NCBI GenBank assembly: GCA_030159075.1
Contig: BROG01000045.1
Location: 1,359,001 to 1,423,000, forward strand
Length of the DNA: 64,000 nucleotides
Direction of reading: 5' to 3'
From: Atrina japonica
Lineage: Eukaryota; Mollusca; Bivalvia; Pterioida; Pinnidae
Made by a program: the position numbers and the translations under genes. Positions 32,091-50,804 of this stretch are shown one piece after another (within the stretch, counting starts at the first letter, position 1; each line of letters opens with the position of its first letter). The notes below the pieces were generated by a model. The model did no database searches. It was not told where the DNA came from and was given only the letters and a program-made list of their open reading frames with translations.

Positions 32091-32858
32091 TTTGTCTAGC
32101 CTCAACGTATTGATTTGTTATTTGAATTTTGTGTTAGAACGTTGTTAATTAAAATGTTAAAGTTGCGGGGATTTTGGTGTCCAAATTTTAAGGACATTGA
32201 GGATACTCAAATCACTCTGATGACTATATATGATCTGTTGCCGTGCGACATTCTTGGCATGCGTGAATTCTAAAACATCACTGAACAGATTATCTAAAAG
32301 TTTAGCATATAGCATATCTTGGGTACGAGATTCAAAATACCTGGACTCAATACTAAATTTTTGTAGCTTGTAAAATTTCTGGATTTGACAAACGAGGGTC
32401 ACACGATTTTCTCATGAAAATGGAGCAATACGTTGTTCAATTTGAATATGTACGCAATCTTATTTTTCTATTTCTAAAATTTTCATTATAAGTTACAATT
32501 GTATGCCATAAATATATTTTGTACATTAAATGTATATAAAAACTACACTTAAAATGTTTAGTTGCAGCATAATTATGTATGTTTTAATCTTAAAGCCATA
32601 AACATTAAGTTGATCGTGATAAATGTGTAAATGTCGTGAATGCTGGACCTGGTTCTGGTACTTGCGGATGACCGGAAAAACTATATTAGTATTTACATAC
32701 ATGTATAACGATCATATTGTTATGGCTTGTGTCACGATAAGAATTTTTCACTCAATTGGAGACTCCATCAGCTCCAACAAGTGCCACAAAGTTTGACTGT
32801 ACTTTGTCCTTATCCTAAAGTAATGATGAATTGTTAATGTCCCATGCCATATAACCTA

Positions 32859-33090
32859 CCCCGCCAGGAGTCTCATGAATCTTGGACTTGACGAATTTAA
32901 ATTTTAGGTAATAAAGCACAACGACATTAACATTACACTTGCAAGAGTAATCGTTCGTACTTATCATCAAACAAACGAAAATATCAGGAATAAAACGTTT
33001 TTCCCGTGCAGCTAGTCATAATCGAATAGTGAGTAATAATTCGTATGATAATCAAAAGGTTAATCAGCCCCGCCAAATTCGGTGAAACGG
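32859..33090 (+). repeat. Dispersed repeat family C, copy 3
   Basis: CCCCGCCAGGAGTCTCATG at the left, GAATTTAAATTTTAGGTAAT, AATAAAACGTTTTTCCCGTG, GATAATCAAAAGGTTAATCA and CCCCGCCAAATTC at the right. Confidence 0.7.
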
Positions 33091-33179
33091 AGTTTCGCCT
33101 ATACCTATGAAAGTAGCTGCTGGCAACATTCTAATGAAATAAGAGACATGATTTCGGAAATTAAAACTTATGCAGTGAT

Positions 33180-33890
33180 AACATTTTTGTGCAGAGAAAT
33201 ATTACCATGTAGGGTGGCAACGACAACTTATTATAAAGTTTATAGACTTTAGAGAGTCTACTTAGGGACAACATCTGAAGATAAGGGAGTGCTATTAAAT
33301 ATGATAAACAATATGAGTTCAAATGCATAGTAAGAGAAACAGCGGGGAACAGCATCATTGTAAAATCTTGAGTGCGGCAAGGATGTGTTATGTAATATCT
33401 CCTATTCATCATCACCATAGACTGGGTCATGCGAAGAACAACAGGAAGCTCTAACACTGACATAAGATGAACTTCCTTTCTAACCTAGAGGACATTGACG
33501 ATGTAGATGATTTTGCCCAGTTTCAGAACTCTCCAATGTCACATGCAGAATGCACAATCAGATTTGCAGATGTATTCCAGCGTAGTAGAGCTGAAAATCA
33601 ACATAAAAACAGAAGCATTAATTGTCAACACTTGTGAGCAGCCCGTCATTCGACTGAATGAACAACAAAGTAGATGCACATCTTCATTCAAACTATTTAT
33701 AACCATCCAAAAAGTATAAGAATGTTCTGGCTAAGAAAGATATCAAATAAGGATCTACACCAGGGAAGCGCACGAGAGGCCGTCTAAAACAACTTGGAGA
33801 ATAACCACAGCGAGTAAAAATAAAGAGAGAGGATACACGATGTTCTGGAGAAAACTGCAAAGAACAGATAAATGGAGTCCCCGCCACAGG
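33180..33890 (+). pseudogene. Non-LTR retrotransposon (LINE) reverse-transcriptase remnant
   Basis: Degenerate coding sequence spread over several frames. Recognisable pieces, in order, are a (V)RQGC-like stretch near 33375, TIDWVMRRTT (about 33410-33445), a LED-DDVDDFA stretch where the catalytic FADD box belongs (about 33485-33520), LKINIKTEALIVNT (about 33590-33635), and a C-terminal GKR-RGR...TTWR run near 33760-33810. These match the order of the RT palm, thumb and C-terminal tail of RTE/CR1-type ORF2 proteins as remembered. Multiple stops and shifts, no endonuclease seen; dead copy. Confidence 0.65.
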
Positions 33891-33904
33891 TACATATGCA
33901 GTTT

Positions 33905-34410
33905 TATAAAGTATATGTGGTACAACTTGCAGTGGTAGGATATTCGATTTGCAAGCGGAAGGTGAGCCGGCCTGGCTCAGTCGGTAGCGCGCTCGACTCT
34001 TGATCGTGAGGTCGTGAGTTCGAGTTCCGCCGGCGACAGGTTGGTTTCCTGTCTTTCGGATGAGACAGTAAAAACTGGAGGTCCCGTGTCACAGTAGGTG
34101 TCGGCACGTTAAAGAACCCTCACTGCTCAATGGCCGTAAGTGCCGAGCATAGGCCAAAATTTGAAGCCCTTCACCGGCATTTGGTGACGTCTCCATATGA
34201 GTGAAATATTCTTGAGTGGGACGTTAAACAACAATAAACAAACAAGCAAGCGGAAGGTCATTTTAAAAATTTTATTTTCGGATGAGAATGAAAGTAGACA
34301 TTTAAAAGAACGCACACTGCGGTGGCTTAAGTCAATAAGTATAAATTTGGCTGGTGACATCTCCATATTACTGAAAAATTCTTGTACAAAGTAAAAAAAA
34401 AATAACAACA
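33905..34410 (+). repeat. Older SINE interrupted by a younger SINE
   Basis: The outer element reads GGTACAACTTGCAGTGGTAG up to 33963 and resumes at 34259 (GCACACTGCGGTGGCTTAAG ... GGCTGGTGACATCTCCATAT ... A-rich end). The younger family A SINE sits inside. Confidence 0.65.
33964..34245 (+). mobile_element. SINE family A, copy 1, with 13-bp target duplication
   Basis: tRNA-derived head: A box TGGCTCAGTCGG and B box GAGTTCGAGTTCC. Conserved body TGAGACAGTAAAAACTGGAG, TGTCGGCACGTTAAAGAACC and GCATTTGGTGACGTCTCCAT. Tail TTGAGTGGGACGTTAAACAA then AATAAACAAACAA. GCAAGCGGAAGGT flanks it at 33951-33963 and 34246-34258. About 95% like the copy at 38133. The tRNA part is a SINE head, not a gene. Confidence 0.9.
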
Positions 34411-35253
34411 ACAAATGTATGGAATACTCATTTCAAGATTCTTTATCAACAAGATATAAAAATGATTGAAGAAAAACCATCCCCTCTTTTCATGACATGC
34501 ACGTATTTAAAATGTTTAAGTCTGATAATGTAAAAAAATGTGTTTACTCAACATGCCTTGTATAAAAAGAATCTCTGCTCAATAAGATAAAATTCATATG
34601 TTAACTGAGGTAATTAGATATAGGTAAAGCCATTTTAGAAACAGGATAGAAACTGACATTGGGATAACACATCACGTATTTGTACCGTCTCTGTGGCTTT
34701 GTGTATAGTAGATATCCGGCTGATTTTGTTTCCGGAATGCTTGCCGAGCTTATACAAAATCCAGCTACTTTGGTTAAATAATGGATATAAATAAATGTTA
34801 TTTGTGCTACATTAATTTACGTGTAATTTGTGGGAAATTAGTCTCCCAAGTAATCAATTTTGACTGTTATTTAGCAAAAACATGTCTATATTGCAGACTA
34901 CAATGTATATAAGTGTATGCAATTGGACAATAATTATTGACGTAACTGAGAAATGAATTAAAATGACCCAAAGTGTACGTTTATGGTATTCACATGTAAA
35001 CTAGATAACTAAATAGTTCTAAGTAAAATTAAAGAAGTAACAATCAATAATCAAAAACTCAAGTCCATTATAACACAACGAGTCAGATGCCCAAATGGTC
35101 CCAACATGAAGAACAATTACGAATCCTAAACGGGATAAGACCAGGTGTCCGGAAGGAGTCAGCGTCTTCTGCTGGCATGCCACATCCGTCGCAAATGTTC
35201 CATGGAAACCTTTCTAGTTCGATGAACGGGTCAAATTCGGTAAAAAGGTCAAG

Positions 35254-35720
35254 TTTGGTGATGAGGTCAAGTTCGGTGAAAAGCATAATTGTTGAAACGG
35301 AGTCACTGTCTGTGGCCGTGATCCAGAATACTTTGAGAGGGGGACGATAGTTCATAAAGAGGACATCAATATCACAAAAGATATAGTCAGATGTGAATCT
35401 TCTTTTAGTACTTATAGCTAAGCACTTGTATCGATACCGCTTCAAACAAGTCAGCAAGATAATAGAACAACACGATCCACTCACGCTTTGTTTGGTGATG
35501 AGGTCAAGTTCAGTGAAAAGCATAATTGCTGAAACGGAGTCACTGTCTGTGGCCGTGATCCAGAATACTTTGAGAGGGGGACGATAGTTCATAAAGAGGA
35601 CATCAATATCACAAAAGATATGGTCAGATGTGAATCTTCTTTTAGTACTTATAGCTAAGCACTTGTATCGATACCGCTTCAAACAAGTCAGCAAGATAAT
35701 AGAACAACACGATCCACTCA
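35254..35720. repeat. 237-bp direct tandem duplication
   Basis: Copy 1 at 35254-35490, copy 2 at 35491-35720, differing at only a few positions (for example TTGTTGAAA/TTGCTGAAA and ATATAGTCAG/ATATGGTCAG). Since 237 is a multiple of three, a minus-strand frame stays open across both (35721-35083). No recognised domain. Confidence 0.9.
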
Positions 35721-35930
35721 TGATTACTAATCATATCAAGAGCGTTTAGCTTGCAAGCATTGATTCAAATAATACAAAAGTTGTACATTTTCGAAATACT
35801 GCGACTGCGCATACTATCTTATTCTTTGAAATGTGGATCTTACAATGCTGACACCATTAATATATATAAATACTTAGGAATACGGTTGACCTTTAAGATT
35901 GAAAAAAACTGTATACTATGAACTGTCAAA

Positions 35931-36088
35931 GTTCGCCAGTAGAGAAATAGGTGCTTTGTTTAGTAAATACACCCCTCTACCAATAGATGACTTGGTGCTT
36001 TGTTTGGCAATACACCTCTTCGCCGGTAGAGGAGTCGGTGCTTTATTTGGTAAATACACCCCTCCGCCGGTAGAGGACTCGGTGAAAT
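35931..36088. repeat. Three ~54-bp tandem units
   Basis: GGTGCTTTGTTTAGTAAATA, GGTGCTTTGTTTGGCAATAC and GGTGCTTTATTTGGTAAATA, each followed by CACC(C/T)CT and a CC..TAGA.GA block. Confidence 0.85.
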
Positions 36089-37608
36089 AAAGTAAATAAA
36101 GGTGGAATGCCACATGATTATGAAGTATACAAATGTAAAAAAACAGGGATTTACATGATAAACTTGCTAATATCACGAAATGTGATAGTTAGTAATTGCC
36201 CTAGACTTAATTGGACTGTATGTTTAATCTGTGGTTGTAACTACAGTATGCTGCTAATAACAAAGTGAATATGATGACTAAAAGTGTTTATTACTGTATA
36301 TGTTTAAATTAACGCATTCATATTTTAGCGTTTTCAGGGGGTATAGACTTATTAGAGCAATCTTGAATTCGTACAATTAATTTCTTCGGCTTTGTCGTGT
36401 ATACAGAATGACAGGATGGAGAAATTTTAGCGCTGCCTTTGAATTAGCGCAATGACGAGCACGAACAGCGCTAATATTAGAATACTGCTAAAATAAGTAC
36501 ACGTAAGTATTAGGTGGAGACATGTAATTGACTTCTTACCGAGTTTAATGCATTTTAAAAGGACATAAGCTGTTTCTTTAATTCTTTCCTTTTTTACTAA
36601 CTAGATTGATATACAATAAAAAAAGAGATGTACACAGGCATAACAATTCTTAAATTCCTATATATTTTGTGAAAATTGCTTGAGAAACCCATTTTGTCAT
36701 TTATTTACTTGTAATTGATTAATTCAACATTGCAATTTGTACATACATCACACTGGAGCTTTTCACAAAATATATAGGAATATAATTTTTTTTTGCCCGT
36801 GTATACTTCTAAATCGAAATGGAATGTTTGGTAAATACAGATAAGTGTATTGTTTAGATAAAACTTTAACTTATTATATGTATAACTGTCTGTGTGTGTG
36901 TGTGTGTGTGTGTGTTGCAAAATTGTGTGACACTATGATAACTTTAATATAATCATCATTATGTTAATATTTATGTGTGTGACATTTCACCTATAGCTGA
37001 AGTATATAGGTGACACATAAACAGCAATGAAACATTTGTACATTGTATTTGTGCTGAAGTTTGCTTAAAATGATCCATAGATGTTAGAATCTTTAGAATT
37101 ACGTAAATCAATGACACTTCAGATAACATTGCTAAAATGTTTAGGACATTAAAATAGATTTCTTTGCTTTGAAATTTAAAATGTTTCTTCAGTCCGCTAA
37201 AACGTTGAGAATAAATTACTTTGTAGATAACCGAGCTACCAGTGTTATCATATTACCACACATTTAAGACTTTATGTAATATGTTAAGAACTTAACTTTG
37301 ATGTACAGCGCTGCCAGACGATGTGTTATATCGTACAATTGCTTTACAAATAAACTCTCTCTTAGTTTTGTTGAAGGAAGCGTACAATGACCCCCTGAAT
37401 CCAATATGATAACCGAATTTCAGAATCGTGATAACGAGAAAAAAAATATATAAGTCATTATCGCATCTAAATATTTTCTTAATAACACGTTTGGATGACT
37501 TTTTTTTAGTAATGTTATCGCACGTAATACTCTTAACCACACACCAAACAAGAAAACGATATGAACTCTTCTTTTATGTCGTTATGTCGTTATTATGATA
37601 TATAAAGG

Positions 37609-37845
37609 GGTGCCTCCGTGACCGAGTGGTTAAAGCATTGCGCTTTGACAAGGCCTCTCACCTCTGGTTCAAATCCCGCTAGGGTCATTTCGAATTAAGT
37701 GGGAAAGTTACCAGTTTTCTTGCGGAAGGTTGGTGGTATTTACCTGGGTAACCGGGATTTCTCCTCCACAAATAAAAACTGGACGCCATCATATGACTGA
37801 AAGATTGTTGAGTATGGCGTAAAACAAAAAATCAAATCAAATCAA
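37609..37845 (+). mobile_element. SINE family B, fullest copy
   Basis: tRNA-like head TGCCTCCGTGACCGAGTGGT (serine/leucine-like A box) and B box TGGTTCAAATCCCGC. Body TTGCGGAAGGTTGGTGGTAT and TACCTGGGTAACCGGGATTT, tail ATATGACTGAAAGATTGTTG, GGCGTAAAAC and AATCAAATCAAATCA. Not a functional tRNA. Confidence 0.85.
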
Positions 37846-38132
37846 AATGATATATAAAAGTTGTGATGACAAAATTTAAGTAAGTCTGAAGTCAATTTAA
37901 CCACTTATTAATTGGTTTCAGGGGTCACTATACTCTCCCGTATATGTAACTTATATTTTAAGCTCAACATCGTATCTCTATTGTTCTATATTGAAATTCT
38001 CATGATCTACAGGACTTATCGGGATAAGGGAGTCTGCCAAGCAGGGTCCAAAGTCACCAAATTTAACCAATACTCAAGCTGAACCTTTTATGTCATATAC
38101 GGTATCTTCATCGTTTTTCTTTTTATATAACC

Positions 38133-38415
38133 GAGCCGGCCTGGCTCAGTCGGTAGCGCGCTCGACTCTGGATCGTGAGGTCGTGAGTTCGAGTCCCACC
38201 GGCGGCAGGTTGGTTTCCTGTCTTTTGGATGAGACAGTAAAAACTGGAGGTCCCGTGTTACAGTAGGTGTCGGCACGTTAAAGAACCCTCACTGCTCAAT
38301 GGCCGTAAGTGCCGAGCATAGGCCAAAATTTGAAGCCCTTCACCGGCATTTGGTGACGTCTCCATATGAGTGAAATATTCTTGAGTGGGACGTTAAACAA
38401 CAATAAACAAAAAAA
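38133..38415 (+). mobile_element. SINE family A, copy 2
   Basis: Same element as 33964-34245, nearly identical through GACGTTAAACAACAATAAAC. Flanking CTTTTTATATAACC (left) and CCTTTTTATAACC (right) look like an imperfect target duplication. Confidence 0.9.
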
Positions 38416-38751
38416 CCTTTTTATAACCACAAGATTGCGGTATATATACATCTATAATGATCTTTAAACTGACCCGCCTTTTCAGTTTGAAAAATTTAAA
38501 CACTGATCAACTAGTTCTGTTTGTGGTGAAATCGAATATTCATTAATAATTTAAATACAAATCTAGCTAGATACCTAGATTGAATGATAACGACTTCCCA
38601 CATTGCGTGATGAGATACAAAGCGATTACGGTTATACTCTGTATACGAGTAAATTTTACAATTGTTAGGAGCAGTTGTACACGTATCGCTACAGTCGTAT
38701 AGCCTGCTTACTTGCAGAACGGATTGCTTTATTTGAAAACCGCATCTGACA

Positions 38752-45525
<6,774 letters not shown>

Positions 45526-45606
45526 AAAAGAGATAATATATATAGTTTGTACTCCTGCTTTGTTAATTAATATGAACAATTGGTTATATAGTAAAAACCA
45601 CATAAC

Positions 45607-45850
45607 CTGGCGGGGCGGAGTCCTGTGAACCCTGTCTTGACCTGGACGAGTTTAAATTTTAGGTAATAAAGCATAACATTAAAATAACATTGATAAGAGT
45701 AACGGTTCCTACTTGTCACCATACATTAGAGATAATCCAGTGAAGAATAAAACGTTTTTCTTGTGCAACATGTCATAACCGGAAAGTGAGTAGAATCATT
45801 CGTATTATGATGAAAAAATTACTCCACCCCGCCATCCTATGTGAATCGGA
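45607..45850 (+). repeat. Dispersed repeat family C, copy 4 (best ends)
   Basis: CTGGCGGGGCGGAGTCC at the left and TTACTCCACCCCGCCATCC at the right are inverted relatives. Internal GAGTTTAAATTTTAGGTAAT, AATAAAACGTTTTTCTTGTG and GAGTAGAATCATTCGTAT. Confidence 0.75.
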
Positions 45851-46825
45851 CAATATATATGTACAAAATCCTATGTAGGTCAAAACATGAATAAATTTTG
45901 CATGTTTATTTTAATCTATATACACTCAAGTCGTCAACGATATGTAAATCTTGAGAAAACGTTTAATATTTGGATTGGAAGATTAAGTTTTGTCACAGAT
46001 TCAACGACATATATCTATCCGTATCATCGGTCAATACGAGATCGTTGATGCGGAAGGATTTAACGACGCTCCCGTCGTGATCCTTCCACTACAACGATCA
46101 AGTGCAGTCTGATGATATGGATATAAACATTGCGTGGCTTTGTATATAAAAGTCATTGGTCTTTTAACGTTCATACCACAAGGATTTTGGTGAATAACAT
46201 AACGTTTAGAAAAGTAGATAAGGAGTTCCCGTATCCAACAGCAGTTCAATACAACGTTACGTATTGCATAGGCGTATTTGTACGGTTACACATGAATGTG
46301 ATATATGTACTGTGAGAACGTTGGTTCTTAAATGTTTCACACGGTAACATGTCTGCTGTCGAGCGCCTGTACTTAAAATTGGCCTTTTCCTAGTAGTTTC
46401 ATTCTGTTCTGTTTTGTCGGAATATTTTGTACTCACGTGACGTCAAAAGAAATATGCCCTAGGTAGCTTCCGGTTTTTAATGTTTACATTGATGGTATTC
46501 AAGCTATCATAAAACTATGACTATGTTGTTAATTTAAGAGGGAAAAAGGTTAAGTGTCATGGATTTCCTGTGCACTGCTCTTCACACCCGTCTTCTTCTA
46601 CTGTATGTAATCCATATTTCTGATCATCTATACGGTTACTATGTTAACCGGAAATTAAGCAGTGAACATTTTTCTGTGAATCTGGTTATTGATATGTCAA
46701 ACTGTGACGTATGAAACAATTCGAAAAAGGTCTATCTTGTAAGATGCCCCTGAACTTGAAATGTCAATGTGAACTTGTATGATTAATTTTGAACTGTGAA
46801 TTGTTAAACATCGTAAAATCTAGGC

Positions 46826-46828
<3 letters not shown>

Positions 46829-46909
<81 letters not shown>
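46829..46909. repeat. (TA)n microsatellite
   Basis: About 40 TA units ending at the left edge of a TA-targeting MITE. Confidence 0.95.
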
Positions 46910-46912
<3 letters not shown>

Positions 46913-47088
46913 TAAAACCTGTATATAGGGGTCACCAAAGGGACCAGAGAATATTGACCTTTATGTGCAGGTGACCCTTATACACAGGTTCAATTTAGTT
47001 GAAGTATGCAGTCAAGGGACTTTTCAAAACTGGCCTTTATAGACAGGTGATCCTTATATAGAGGTGACCACTATAGCAAGTTTTACTG
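46910..47088. mobile_element. Tigger/mariner-like MITE, copy 3
   Basis: TA|CAGTAAAACCTGTATATAGG ... CTATAGCAAGTTTTACTG|TA, 179 bp. Internal subrepeats GACCTTTATGTGCAGGTGAC and GGCCTTTATAGACAGGTGAT. Confidence 0.85.
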
Positions 47089-48449
47089 TATATTGAATCC
47101 AGACTGTAAATAACGGAGAGAATGAGTTAAATTATAAACTTTGCAAATTATTATTACATAATTACTTTAATGTCAGAGATGAATTTTGATGTTTGAATCA
47201 TATAGATAACATCTAAGATGAATATGGATTGAGTTTAATTTGGGTTAATCAAACATTACAACATTTAAATGTTGAATGACTTAATTTATAACCATCAACA
47301 CACCCAACGACTAAAAGTTTCTTGACATTTTTTTTTACAATTTAAATAAACATCAAAGTTACTAAAACCTTACTTGAATGTAAAACGCAAGCCTTAAATT
47401 ATCTTCTTGTAGTCCCAGTTATTATTTCAAAGAGTTAGGTTAAATATACAACAGTTTCAAACTGGGGAAATAAATGTCACTGCACAAATACTTACAAGGG
47501 CATTAACTTTTTTGAAAACCAATTTTGTCAATTATTAGTTTTCAAATGATATAATTTGACCTTACTATCTGTATATGTACACGGCACTGAGCCTGACTTT
47601 ATTTTGACAAGATATATTGGATATATAACCGTTTTAGGTCTATCTCTTATTAGTACATCAATCTACGTAATAAAAACAAAATAATTTTTTCGGGGGAAAA
47701 CAACTTATGTCCCTTTAATATGTCTAGTACAAACTGATGAAATTCATCAGGGCGTTTGGTGCGATGATATTAGCCAGTAAAGTAAAATGTTATTTTCGGG
47801 TAAACTTATTTTTTCGGTTATAATTTGAAGGTTTGAGCATAGATATTTATACTTAATAAAATATAAATAAGGTGAAAACCTATAATTCTTAATATTTTAT
47901 TTCAGGCTATAAAATATAATAAAATAAAAATAAAATCAACTACTTGGTATGAAATAGTCAAATTCAATGGAATGAATACATTCTTATTTTGAATATGCTT
48001 TCAGATAGATAGTAATGTTGACATTTGCAAGACATAAGACATCTGGTAGAACAATGTTTACAACAAGGATGCAGATATTTTCGACACCCCTTGTACGGAA
48101 AGGAAGATGAGCCTGGCGATCTGTTTAGTCATTAGATAAAACATTTTGACTTCCTTAGCTGTCGATCTGTCATTTGATACGACAATTTCTCCTGATCTGT
48201 TCTAGTTTAATGTGACGTTGAAAACGACTTGTTAAGTTTGATAACCATCTAGTATCAATTTAACATCGTAATCATATCAGAGTTGTCTACCCTTAATTAC
48301 TAACTCTCTAAGATAAATTGTTCGGTTGTCTCTTCCCCGGTACATTGTAATCGGGGTCTCTCTCCCGTGAAAAAGAAAAAAAGAAAAGTAACCCTACCAT
48401 GATCTGAAAAATTGTTGAATAGGGCGTGAAACACCATTAAAATAAATAA

Positions 48450-48880
48450 ATAAGATGTGTTTGTAAAACACAAATGCCCCCGGTCCCACCAAATTTCTAT
48501 GCTGGCATATAAAATGACCCCCCACTTACCCCCGGGCATGTGATGTCAGCAAAGTGCACCCCCAGAGTCATGTGATGTCAGTGCAGTTTACACAACCCTT
48601 AGTTGAACTTACAGTCCAAGTTTGGTTAATGTATCATAATCCAAACTTTAAATATTGCAATGTCCTACAATTTGAATCCACCCCACCCCCAGCATGTGGT
48701 GTCAGTGGAGTGTGAGCAACCCTTAGATGTTCTTACAGTCCAAGTTGGTTTCTGAATCACAAATCAAACTTATTACACTTTATATGTAAGCGGGGATGAT
48801 TTACGGACAGACAAACAGACAGACAGACAATTAAAACACTATATGCCCCCGGCAGGCTTTTCATGCCGGGGGCATAAAAA
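48450..48880. repeat. Repeat with terminal GCCCCCGGCATG hairpin
   Basis: Starts AACACAAATGCCCCCGGTCC and ends with the hairpin TGCCCCCGGCAGG...CATGCCGGGGGCA (48844-48874). Inside are two imperfect halves, each with CATGTG(A/G)(T/G)GTCAG, ACCCTTAG and CTTACAGTCCAAGTT. A GACAGACAAACAGACAGACA run precedes the hairpin. Preceded by a SINE family B tail (48300-48440). Confidence 0.6.
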
Positions 48881-49164
48881 TAGATTGGTGGCGCTTGACA
48901 GGATATTCAGTTAAAGTGATACAGAGTCAGTAGTGCTTTACATTTAAAGTAAGTTCGGAGTGAATAATTGCAAAGTGAGAGTGATACAAAAAGTAACAAC
49001 CTCGGCCTGCTACACCAAAACATCACTAGCGTAATCAATTCTGTTTATAGTATATATTAAAAATTCTCTTTTCGTTTCAGTGCTAAATGTTTTAATAGAC
49101 TACAATTGTAAAACGAAGCTGGATAAAACGGCCATATAAAATTACAACATGGGTAGGGTTAAAA

Positions 49165-49300
49165 GCAATGGGTAGGCTCAACCTGGGTAAAACGGCAATG
49201 TTAGTCAACCTGGATAAGCGGCGATGTTAATGTCAACCTGGGTAAAACGGCGATGTAAATGTCACCCTCGGTAAAACTGCGATGTTAATGTCAATCTGGG
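49165..49300. repeat. ~29-bp tandem repeat
   Basis: Four to five units of CAACCTGGGTAAAACGGCGA followed by TGTTAATGT, with point changes. Confidence 0.85.
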
Positions 49301-49784
49301 TAAATATAAATACGTTGTTAATATTACAACATGGGTAAAATAATTAGTATTCAACCTAGATAATTGTATATCACATTGATGCCAAGGATGAAAATACGAT
49401 TTAAACAATAAGAGAATTTTGTATCACATGAATATACCAATTGTTAATTCCATGGGGAAATATTTTAGGCAACCCTAATCTAATATAAATACACAGTCAG
49501 AAGTAATAATATACAATTATTGCCTTTGTTTTGGGTAGACATGAGGTTTTCTGCTCGACATAACACCTCGAGGGTAGGAAAATATTCATGTCAACCCAGA
49601 ACAAGGGCAATAATTGTTATATTTTACTGAACGGCAATAAATCTAATCTAACAAACTGAACAATTTCATTTTTTTTTTATATTTATTTAAATTGCAGAAT
49701 AGAACACATATCAATATTTCACATGTAATGATTATTGTTAAAGTTAATGGTAACGTTGCAATTAGCATAAAATTGAAGCATATA

Positions 49785-49865
49785 TTTGTCCATTTTTACC
49801 AGATTTGTATCTATATCCTGGACATCCTAAAGAGTTATACTTTGGTATCTTAGATTTTTTTTATA
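49785..49865 (-). repeat. Dispersed repeat family E, inverse copy
   Basis: TCCATTTTTACCAGATTTGT, CCTGGACATCC and AGAGTTATACTTTGGTATCT. Confidence 0.6.
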
Positions 49866-50603
49866 TCTACTGAGTTAGTTAAATCACAAAATACATAAGT
49901 TCATAACGATTGTAGCACTTAGTACCTTCGATACCCAACACTATCGATATGTTTCACCGTTCCTTGCGTCGTTTTTAATTTTAAGCCTCCATCAAAGCAA
50001 ACTTCAGCAAAAATGACAACGATATATTAATTCTGTCAAATCATTAAATTTCGGCTGCTGCTTCTCTCCATTCCAGTCTGCAGCGAGCAAATGTCCGTTT
50101 CACAAATCTAACTCACATACATAGCCTACTGGGAAACATAAATAATAATAATAATAAAACGAAACCTTGGGGTTTTACAGGGTAATGTGACCACTCCGAT
50201 GGAATAAACGTATATCCCATGACAGCATATGAATGAGTCTTGATATATCATAGGACACATTGATTTGGAAATGACCACAACAGGTACAGGTATAGGACAG
50301 GATAGGACGACAAATATTACAGATTCCGCTTGTTCACAACTGTTTAGCGCGTATGAATAAAAGTAATACGATATATCATTATATTATATAAATACTATGT
50401 GAAAAAATATTTGGTTTCATATTTCTTTCTATTTATATATCTTCATTCCATGGTCATTTCATTCACTAAATTCCCGTCTTTGTTGTAAATTTTAAAACAA
50501 TGGACTATATTTTCAATAGTATTGAAGTGCCGGAACGACGTTTTACTCTTCGAAAGCAACAATAACAAACATGTCTATACGTGACAATAATGACTAGCGT
50601 AGG

Positions 50604-50710
<107 letters not shown>

Positions 50711-50804
50711 TTACAGGTTGCACGCTATATTACACCTCATAATAAATGAGTAAAAAATCATTTCTGAGTGTAAATGTTTATTCAGTCCAAATTTTTAGGT
50801 AACC

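Larger units (their letters stand above)
32091..38751. other. Spacer between transporter paralogues 1 and 2
   Basis: No intact gene. Contains a family C repeat, a LINE reverse-transcriptase remnant (33180-33890), nested SINEs (33905-34410), a 237-bp tandem duplication (35254-35720), a ~54-bp triple repeat (35931-36088), a short GT array (36891-36915), a family B SINE and a family A SINE. The final 200 bp is the promoter/5' UTR region of paralogue 2. Confidence 0.8.

Noticed and set aside
33964..38260. tRNA-like sequences with A and B boxes at 33967 and 38136, and at 37612
   Set aside because: They are 5' heads of SINEs with shared bodies, tails and target duplications, not tRNA genes.
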